Position numbers and translations under genes: made by a program. A stretch of DNA of 64,000 bases from Ariolimax columbianus. Its lineage: Eukaryota > Mollusca > Gastropoda > Stylommatophora > Arionidae. Shown here piece after piece: positions 56,870 through 64,000 of this stretch; the stretch's first letter is position 1, and each line of letters starts with the position of its first letter. The notes below the pieces were generated by a model. That model was not told where the DNA came from and did not search any database. It saw only the letters and a program-made list of their open reading frames with translations. The stretch lies in NCBI GenBank assembly GCA_036924085.1, contig JAVGWX010000008.1, positions 54,466,814-54,530,813 on the forward strand, in the 5' to 3' direction.

Positions 56870-57835
56870 CTATTACAAGGTGCGTCAATCATATAGTTAG
56901 TTGTTCTTTATCTATCACAAGGTGTGTCAAACACATAGTTGTTCTTAATCTATCACAAGGTGTGTCAATTCTATAGTTAGTTGTTCTTTATCTATCACAA
57001 GGTGTGTCAATTATATAGTTAGTTGTTCTTAATCTATCACAAGGTGTGTCGATAATATAGTTAGTTGTTCTTTATCTATCACATGGTGTGTCAACCACAT
57101 AGTTAGTTGTTCTTAATCTATCACATGGTGTGTCAACCACATAGTTAGTTGTTCTTAATCTATCACAAGGTGTGTCAATCACATAGTTAGTTGTTCTTAA
57201 TCTATCACAAGATGTGTCAATCACATAGTTGTTCTTAATCTATCACAAGATGTGTCAATCACATAGTTAGTTGTTCTGATTCTATCACAAGATGGTCAAT
57301 CACATAGTTAGTTGTTCTTTATCACAAGATGTGTCAATCACATAGTTAGTTGTTTTGAATCTATCACAAGATGTGTAAATCACATAGTTAGTTGTTCTTT
57401 ATCCCAAGATGTGTCAATCACATAGTTAGTTTTTCTGAATCTATCACAAGATGTGTCAATCATATAGTTGTCCTTAATCAATCACATGGTGTGTCAATCA
57501 CATAGTTAGTTGTTCTTCTTCTTCTTTGTTTGTTCTCAATCTCCCGCTACCAAGCCCTGAACAGGGCTTTGCAAGTAGCAGGATATAATCCGGGGAACGG
57601 AATGCATTGTATCGCTAGTTTACAGCTTGACTGTGATATTTGCACCTTTCGGTCCGACACATCCGTCTTTGGCAGGAGCTGTTCTTAATCTATCACAAGG
57701 TGCGTTAATCGCATAGTTAGTTTCTATCACAAGGTGTATCAATTACATAGTTAGTTGTTCTTAATCTTATCACAAGGTGTCAATCCCATAGTTAGTTTCT
57801 ATCCCAAGGTGTGTCAATCCCATAGTTAGTTATTC
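56870..57835 (+). repeat. 42-bp minisatellite, interrupted by a SINE
   Basis: Unit: tctatcacaaggtgtgtcaa, tcacatagttagttgttctt, aa. About 20 units with 4-8 bp losses. A family A SINE interrupts it at 57518-57681. Confidence 0.95.
57518..57681 (-). repeat. Family A SINE, copy 8, inside a minisatellite
   Basis: Plus strand begins ttcttcttctttgtttgttc (the GAA tail reversed) and runs to gacacatccgtctttggcag. 5' truncated. Array sequence resumes directly at both ends. Confidence 0.9.
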
Positions 57836-57839
57836 GTCG

Positions 57840-58360
57840 TCTATTATAAAGTGCGTTAACCCCAAATATATTCTTTTAATTTAAAAATTAGAGCGATTTG
57901 TTGCACCAATCAATGATTGTTAATAGATTTCTTAACAACCCCAACAGAACACACATAAAACAAATTGTTGCAAGAAACAATTCTAGCCCCACGTTCCACA
58001 GGGAACAAAAACCAAGAGAAAATGTCAACATAAAAGGATTATATATTGCTGGTTGTATAGTAAGCTTCCCTAAACAAGTAGATCATTAAGAAGAAAGAAG
58101 TGCTACTCATTGTTAAGCAAAGTAATGTACAATACATGTTCCATATTAACTGCAATTTAAAAAATAGGAAATCATAATAATATTACATCTGGGAGAGGAG
58201 CTTGTCCTTCCAGGCATGTCAGCTGGACGGCTGAAATGTCTTTATATTTGGAGGTCAGCTGTCAATTTCCAATAAATAGTCGCGAACAAGAAAAAGTGGC
58301 ATGCATGGAGGCAGCCCATCCACAATGCAAAAACACAACAGGTCCATTCACCTGTTTGTC
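57840..58360. other. Intron or intergenic sequence, nothing recognised
   Basis: AT-rich. A 63-codon plus frame (57898-58089) has no recognisable motif. Confidence 0.35.
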
Positions 58361-58367
58361 TCAGAGA

Positions 58368-58620
58368 GTCCGATAAGCGCAGTGGTAGAGTACCCAATCT
58401 TCATAGCAAAGGTAAGGGGTTCAACCCACATTATCCGGCACGTTGCAGTCAACTCATCTATAAATTAGTACTTGGCTTAATGTTTAGGAAGGAAAGGCAG
58501 CAAGGAAGGGCACTAGCCACGTCACCTTAGAAAAATCACTGTGAACTTGTAAAATGAAGTTTCTAACACTTCATTCCCAACAGCAGTGTCTGCTATGGAA
58601 CTACCTTTACTTTTATCTGT
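58368..58620 (+). repeat. tRNA-derived SINE, family D, copy 3 (best copy)
   Basis: A-box-like gataagcgcagtggtagag and a B-box ggggttcaacccac about 45 nt later. Then tagtacttggcttaatg, aaggcagcaaggaaggg and cagcagtgtctgctatgg, ending in a T-rich tail. Head spacing suits Pol III transcription. Confidence 0.8.
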
Positions 58621-59076
58621 TTGTCTATAAACTAAATTAAAAGTATATAGGGCCCTTAAATTCAACAAACTGGCATAAATTACGGATCACTATTGTTAGA
58701 CAATGGCCTTTTAGAATTATCAATGAAAAAGAAGACGGATCTCATGCAAGAAATGAAAAAAATCAAAATTGGAAATCCTGGCTCAATCAGAAACTAAGAA
58801 AAATGGTCAGGGGTAATGAATCTTGAAGGCAGTATGCCTCTCCTCTACCAGGAGTTCCAAATATTGACAACCCACCAAGCAAGATAGAAATCCAAAGGGC
58901 CATATCTAAACTCAAGAAAGGAAAAGTGGTAGGACCAGATGGAATAGCAGCAGAAGCTCTAATGGTAGATATATATAAAGTCACCAATACATTGCAAGGA
59001 TTATTCAAGAAGATATGGAAAGGGGAGAGAGTGTTCACAAAATTGAAAAAAGGACATCTGATTAAACTGCCTAAAA

Positions 59077-59437
59077 GGGATCAAGATGCTGAGCAAAGCA
59101 TTGAGTTGCAGTAGTCAGCGACCCAAAGCTGACTGCTAGCGTCAGGGCCAGCGAACCAGAGCTATCAAGACCCTTCTACACTTCCATGCGGTGATCCTGG
59201 ATAACAGGCTGCAGCAGGGCCGACTGGCTAAGGAGAAGGGATCGAAGAGGGAATGCTAACCCGGTACTCAAAAAATGCTTGCTGAAGTCGGATGTGTTGT
59301 ACCGAAAGGTGCAAATATCGCAGTCAAGCTGTAAACTACGACACAACGCATTCCGTTCTCTGAACTACATTCTGCTACTTAAGCCCTTTCAGGGTTTGAT
59401 AGCGGGAGATTGGGAACGAACGAAGCTAAGCCAAGCC
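59077..59437 (+). repeat. Family A SINE, copy 9, full length, in the LINE
   Basis: Flanked by the 13-bp aaactgcctaaaa (59064-59076 and 59438-59450). Starts gggatcaagatgctgagcaa and ends gggaacgaacgaagctaag. Defines the SINE 5' boundary together with the copy at 24910. Confidence 0.96.
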
Positions 59438-60178
59438 AAACTGCCTAAAAAGGGAAACTTGGCATATTGCAGCAAATATAGGGGGATTACATTGCTGTCA
59501 GTGTCAGGCAGGATATTCAATGGAATCATCTTGCACAGATTAAAAGCGGATGTTGACAAATAGCTCGAGCAGAAACAGACAGGACTTTGCCAGGGAAGAT
59601 CATGCACAAAGCATATGGCATCATAGTAGAACATAGTTTGGAATGAAAATCATCCCTATATGCACATTTTATAGACTATGAAATAGTTTTTGACAGTGTT
59701 GATCGAATTACACTTTGACAACTATTGTGACACTATGGGATATCAGAGAAGTTCATAACCTTCATACAGAATATGTACAAAGACACAGTTTAGTAGAGTG
59801 GTACATGAAAGAGCACTGACTGACAGCTTCGAGGTGCAAACAGAAGTGAAACAAGGATATCTGCTCTCACCTTTCCATTTCTTGTTGGCTATACATTGGA
59901 TAATAAAGTCATCAATCAAAGGAAAAAGAACTGTTATTCATGGACACTATTGTCACAATTGGAGGACCTGGACTACGCAGGTAACCTTATACCTTTGTGA
60001 CACAGTCATAGCCAGATGCAAGAGAAACTTGATAGGGTGAAAGAAAAATCAGCCAAATTGGGACTGAATACCAACATAAAGAAAACCAAGCTCTTTAAAC
60101 ACAACACTATCAACAAAGAACCAATCATGCTAAAGGAAGAGCCATTGGAAAAAGTGGATACTTTTAACTATTTGGGCA

Positions 60179-61322
60179 GGGGAGGAAGACTAACGTCTGG
60201 TCAGGTAAAATATACTGGCCAAGACCCTCACCCGGGCTTCCTAGTAGCCCTCCCTGGAAACGGGCTGTTTTCATGGCAGTCTGGCTAACAAGGTGAGGGA
60301 TCAACGTGATCCCCGTAGTATGTTGTTCGTCCATGGCGCATGATGAGGACCTTTCCTTTTTTTCATTTTAGCAAGTCCTTTCAGGCAAACATTCTGTAAT
60401 TCTGGGTTGTGGATGGGTGTGGAGATGGCTGACAAGTCCGATTTGGGATCTGCATACTCGCAGGCAGTGAGGGCATGGAAAGTTTGCTTCGCGAGACTGT
60501 GATATTTCATGGGATTTTCTGGCTGTTCTGCTGTAGTCTTTGTGGAAGCATCGCATGACACTGCTCCTCTGGAGAGAGCTGTGCGCCAGGTTGTATGGTC
60601 TTTTGCAACATCTTCTCATGTTTCGAGATTTATGCTGAATGCTTTTAAATAAGTTTTTAGTGCATCTTTAAAGGTTTTTTTTTAGCCTCCTTGGGAGCAT
60701 TTGCCCTTCTGCATCTCGCCGCAGAAGATTATTTTTGGCAATCGATAGAACCGCCCAGCAAATCTGTGATTGCATCATAATGGTATCAATGCTAGGGATA
60801 CCAGCTCTCTCAAGAACAGCAGACATAACTTCTGGTCAAGCGCCGTTACTGGCCGTTGACACGTCAGCTTAGGCTATTTTGTGATATCTCATCTTCTTCC
60901 AAAACTCGAATGAATTCAAGAAGTGTTTTATCAACGGAACACCACATGAGGACCGTTCTACAGTTAGTGTATGCGAAATAAGATACACCTATTTGATAAT
61001 GTGCAGTATTCTAGTTGTAGTCAAACTCTAAGTCTATCGTCCCCTATTCCCGACAATGTGTGTGCGCAAAATTGCTGGGTCGTGCCGCGAAAATGCACAC
61101 ACTCTCGAGGCACCTTGCTGACACTTAGACCGGAGGTGTGTAGGGGTCCCCCATAGTAGTGAGTGACACGCAGATGAAGCCAAGCATAGCACAACCACGG
61201 TCCACCTTCATCAGTACGCTCAGGATGTGAGGAAAGCTACTGCTACCTGCCACTTAACGTCCTTTTCAGGGCGCAAAAAAGAGTAAACCAACTCATTGTG
61301 GGCATCCGTAAACAACAACAAC
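60179..61322 (+). repeat. Family B SINE, copy 3, itself split by a LINE fragment
   Basis: Flanked by ctatttgggca (60168-60178 and 61323-61333). Family B sequence is at 60179-60322 and about 61152-61322 (ends gtaaacaacaacaac). The middle is a minus-strand LINE piece. Confidence 0.92.
60323..61151 (-). pseudogene. LINE 3' fragment with C2H2 finger inside family B
   Basis: Minus-strand peptides: SAVLERAGIPSIDTIMMQSQ (60815), then MRRCCKRPYNLAHSSLQRSS and SREANFPCPHCLRVCRSQIG with LVSHLHTHPQP, a C2H2-type finger. Same class as 25300-25830 but better preserved. The first 300 bp of the insert (near 60860-61150) are unassigned. Flanking words gtagta and atagta may be part of a short target duplication. 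Confidence 0.8.
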
Positions 61323-61470
61323 CTATTTGGGCAACACAATTAACACATCAGATGGTACAGATGAAGATGTAAGGATCAGAATTGGAAAGACAAGAGGGAC
61401 ATTCCTGACACTAAACAACATATGGAGATCCAGAGAAATCAAGATTCATACCAAAGTTAGAACATTTAAT

Positions 61471-61681
61471 CCTGCCGAAGACGGCTGATCAAGATTCATA
61501 CCAAAGTTAGAACATTTAATCCTGCCGAAGACGGATGTGTCGGACTGAAAGGTGCAAATATCGCAGTTAAACTGTAAACTAGCAACACTATGCAAATCCG
61601 TTCTCCGGACTACATCCTGCCACTTACAAAGCCCTGTTCAGGGCTTGGTAGCGTGAGATTGAGAATGAACGCAGAAGAAGA
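61471..61681 (+). repeat. Family A SINE, copy 10, with local duplication
   Basis: Flanked by agaacatttaat (61459-61470 and 61682-61693). A 46-50 bp block that includes the target and the first SINE bases (aagattcataccaaagttag through cctgccgaagacgg) is duplicated in tandem at 61437-61533. The tail ends in GAA units. Confidence 0.88.
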
Positions 61682-61954
61682 AGAACATTTAATGTCAGTG
61701 TCAAGTCGGTGCTGCTATATGGAGTGGAGACATGGAGAACGACCAAGGCCATGCAACAAAGACTCTAATCATTCGTTAACAGGTTCTACAAATGATAATG
61801 AGCATAAAGTGGCAGGACATGGTGAGGAATGAAAACCTATGGAAAAGGAACAAACAACAGCCACTGTTGTAGAAAACAAAATGGAGCGGGATAGAATATA
61901 TGCTAAAGAAGCCACTGCTCAACATAGCCAGACAGACTAATACATAAAATCTTC

Positions 61955-62227
61955 AAGAGAAGAGAGAGAGAGAGAGAGAGAGATTCAAAAATACACGGAG
62001 AAGAGAATGTGAGAAGGAACTAAGATTAAATGATAACAAATGGAGAGAGACAGAAGGAACTAAGATTAAATGATAACAAATGGAGAGAGACAGAAGGAAC
62101 TAAGATTAAATGATAACAAATGGAGAGAGACAGAAGGAACTAAGATTAAATGATAACAAATGGAGAGAGACAGAAGGAACTAAGATTAAATGATAACAAA
62201 TGGAGAGAGACAGAAGGAACTAAGATT
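61955..62227 (+). repeat. 40-bp tandem repeat, five copies, with GA run
   Basis: Unit ggagagagacagaaggaact, aagattaaatgataacaaat. A (GA)n run at 61962-61982 precedes it. The LINE at 62228 starts directly at the end of the last unit. Confidence 0.95.
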
Positions 62228-64000
62228 AGAGCCATGAACGACGAAACCCCGTCAAATAAACAAATTACTATCAAGCAGGGCGAGAACTTGATCACAGGTA
62301 AGAAAGCCGCAAACGCCTTTGTCGATCACTATGCCAGAGCAAACCACATCGAGGTCCCTGCAGATAAGCATACAGACATTAGCGAAGAGCTAAAGGGACA
62401 CGAAAACATAAATACGGCTCCTGAAGAGCACATGATGGCCAAACTAACAATGCGCGAAATGGAAGAGGCTATGAGAACACTAAAGAAAAGGAAATCTCCC
62501 GGAAAAGACGGGATAACAAACGAAATGCTGATGGGGCTGGGCCAAACAGCGAAGAAAAAACTACTATCAGTCCTGAACCAAAGCTGGAAAAGGGGTATTG
62601 TACCCCAGGCATGGAAAGATGCAATACTGGTACCAGTACCAAAAACAGGAAAGGACAAAACAGATCCAAATGGATACAGGCCCATAAGCCTACTGAGCTG
62701 TGTCGGCAAGCTGATGGAACGGATGATAAACACCAGACTGATGTGGCATCTGGAAGAAAAACGAATACTAATTCCACAGCAAGCCGGCTTTAGACAGCAC
62801 AGATCCACTGAGGACCAGGTCGCTCCTCATAGCCCAGGAGATAGAAGATGCCTACCAGGCACAGAAACACACAGTAGCTGTTTGGGTGGATCTGGAAAAG
62901 GCATTTGACAAAGTCTGGAAGGATGGACTTAGAGTCAAGCTAAGAAGAAGTGATGTCTGTGGGAAGATGTACAAGTGGATCAACCACTACCTCAAACAAA
63001 GAACGGCCAGAGTCCAAGTACAAGGGCAGATGAGCAAAAAGGTGACACTCGAGCAGGGAGTACCCCAAGGGGGAGTATTGTCACCCACACTCTTCCTGGT
63101 ATATATAAACGATATTACAGAGAATATACCAAGAAGAGTCCATAGCTCAATGTTTGCAGACGATCTGGCTATGTGGACCTCTGAAAAGAATCTCACCATA
63201 GCAAGAAATCGGATGCAGACGGCCCTAACATCGCTGGAAGAATGGGCGAACTCATGGCTGGTCAAAATAAACGAGGAGAAAACCACGTGCACAATATTTT
63301 CGCTCTCATTAAAACCCCAAAGTACCAAATTAAGGCTAAATGGCAAAATCCTGCAGCCAAACGACAACCCAACCTATCTGGGAGTCACATTTGATCGGCG
63401 CATGACATGGAAAAGTCAGATTGAGAGAAACCGAATGAAAGCCAGAGAAAGAATGGCGATCATGAGGAAACTTGCTGGCACAAGCTGGGGAGCAGACGAA
63501 GGCATACTAAAGAAACTGTACACTGGAAGAGTGAGACCAGTTCTCGAGTATGGCATTGCGGCATGGACAACCGCAGCGAAGGCGAACTTCGATAAAGTTA
63601 ACAAACTTCAAAACCAAGCCATGAGAATTATAACAGGTGGCATGAAGTCAACGCCAATTGTAGAACTTGAAAAGATTACAAAACTGCAATCCATGACCGA
63701 TAGAAGAGACTGCAGAGCCCAGCTGCAGTCAGAGAAACTCAGAAGACTGACGGACCATCCAATGTACCAGAGACTAAACAATTTGGGAAATGGGAAACTA
63801 AAGCGGAGAAACTTTGCAGAAATAGCCAAAGCAAAGATGCACGAAGATCCCATTAACGCACTAACAACACCAAAACCCATCACTACTGTACGAAAACCTA
63901 CTTGGAGGCAGGATATATTTCCAGAGGTGGTAGAAAATATACCAGGTATTGCAAACAAAAACTGCCAGAGTGAAAAAGAAAGGAGAGACACTACCCTAAG
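62228..64000 (+). pseudogene. LINE ORF2, same family as 42-46 kb, truncated at 5' end, runs off the window
   Basis: Open from about 62228 to a single 1-bp insertion near 62820 (ggtcgctcctcat, where the sister copy reads gatcactctcat); after it the frame stays open to the right edge. RT motifs: KRKSPGKDGITNEMLMGLG, PNGYRPISLLSCVGKLMERM, VAVWVDLEKAFDKVWKDGL with the first Asp, EQGVPQGGVLSPTLFLVYIN, SMFADDLAMWTSEKNL with the catalytic pair, and NPTYLGVTFDRRMTWKSQIE. The thumb and linker (MRKLAGTSWGADEGILKK, KLQNQAMRIITGGMKSTPIV) follow. The endonuclease is missing. This is the best preserved RT in the window; RNase H lies beyond 64000. Confidence 0.93.

Larger units (their letters stand above)
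58690..61870 (+). pseudogene. LINE ORF2 (RTE-like) with three nested insertions
   Basis: RT pieces are read in order: SKLKKGKVVGPDGIAAEALM (58905); [SINE 59077-59437]; KYRGITLLSVSGRIFNGIIL (59475); FDSVDRITL (59692, first Asp region); DYAGNLIP at the usual ADD position (59968, catalytic pair altered); KLGLNTNIKKTKLFKHNT (60050); KVDTFNYLGR (60150); [family B unit 60179-61322]; YLGNTINTSDGTDEDVRIRI (61323); TRGTFLTLNNIWRSREI (61390); [SINE 61471-61681]; NVSVKSVLLYGVETWRTTKA (61690). Removing the inserts restores the order of a normal RT, though many frame breaks remain. Dead. Confidence 0.88.

Noticed and set aside
57898..58089. A 63-codon ORF as a small gene or exon
   Set aside because: AT-rich context, no motif, no splice pattern that would join it to AP3D1.
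50612..64000. Upstream AP3D1 exons
   Set aside because: I looked for the conserved sequence preceding DMSSQNMYDSG (ending in an adaptin NQIRK-like stretch) on the minus strand and did not find it; it probably lies beyond the window.

Overview
The window is non-bacterial, animal genomic DNA. It is intron-rich, has an AT-rich background, carries no operons or compact genes, and is packed with non-LTR retrotransposon debris, mariner-type DNA transposons, SINE-like repeats and minisatellites. The 18S-like stretch near 39.6-40.8 kb has an expansion segment of the gastropod type, and the LINE families resemble those common in mollusc genomes. My best inference is a gastropod mollusc, perhaps a heterobranch sea slug; the species is not determined.

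The only host gene I recognise is AP3D1, the delta subunit of the AP-3 vesicle adaptor complex. It lies on the minus strand. Nine consecutive coding exons (50504-50611 down to 121-269) join in perfect phase with GT-AG splice sites. They encode about 298 codons of the N-terminal adaptin trunk. The first exons and the C-terminal half lie outside the window. The exons total 896 bp in about 50 kb; everything else between them is intron filled by repeats.

Layout. 0.1-6 kb: three AP3D1 exons, SINE-like repeats (families A and B here) and LINE pieces, including a recent 3' LINE fragment with an open RNase H ORF. 6-16.7 kb: tandem arrays, two mariner elements, tRNA-derived SINEs. 16.8-25 kb: one exon, a 68-bp satellite array of about 54 copies with higher-order structure, and two more minisatellites. 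25-31 kb: broken LINEs and SINEs. 31.4-36.4 kb: three exons with a mariner carrying a SINE. 36.5-38.4 kb: a mariner split by a LINE fragment and a 19-bp minisatellite. 38.9-45.9 kb: the most striking object, a 7.0-kb unit with an rDNA-like leader (spacer, 18S and 28S pieces) followed by a near complete but broken LINE, all bounded by one 13-bp direct repeat. 47-50.6 kb: two exons and an RTE-like LINE. 50.8-64 kb: arrays, a palindromic mariner derivative, a nested LINE/SINE stack, and a second copy of the RNase-H LINE running off the right edge.

How the pieces relate: LINE copies and family A SINEs both end in a GAA-repeat tail next to target-site duplications of roughly 9-13 bp, which suggests the LINE machinery mobilises the SINE. 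Several insertions are nested, so their relative ages can be read. None of the transposases and none of the longer LINE reading frames is intact in this window.
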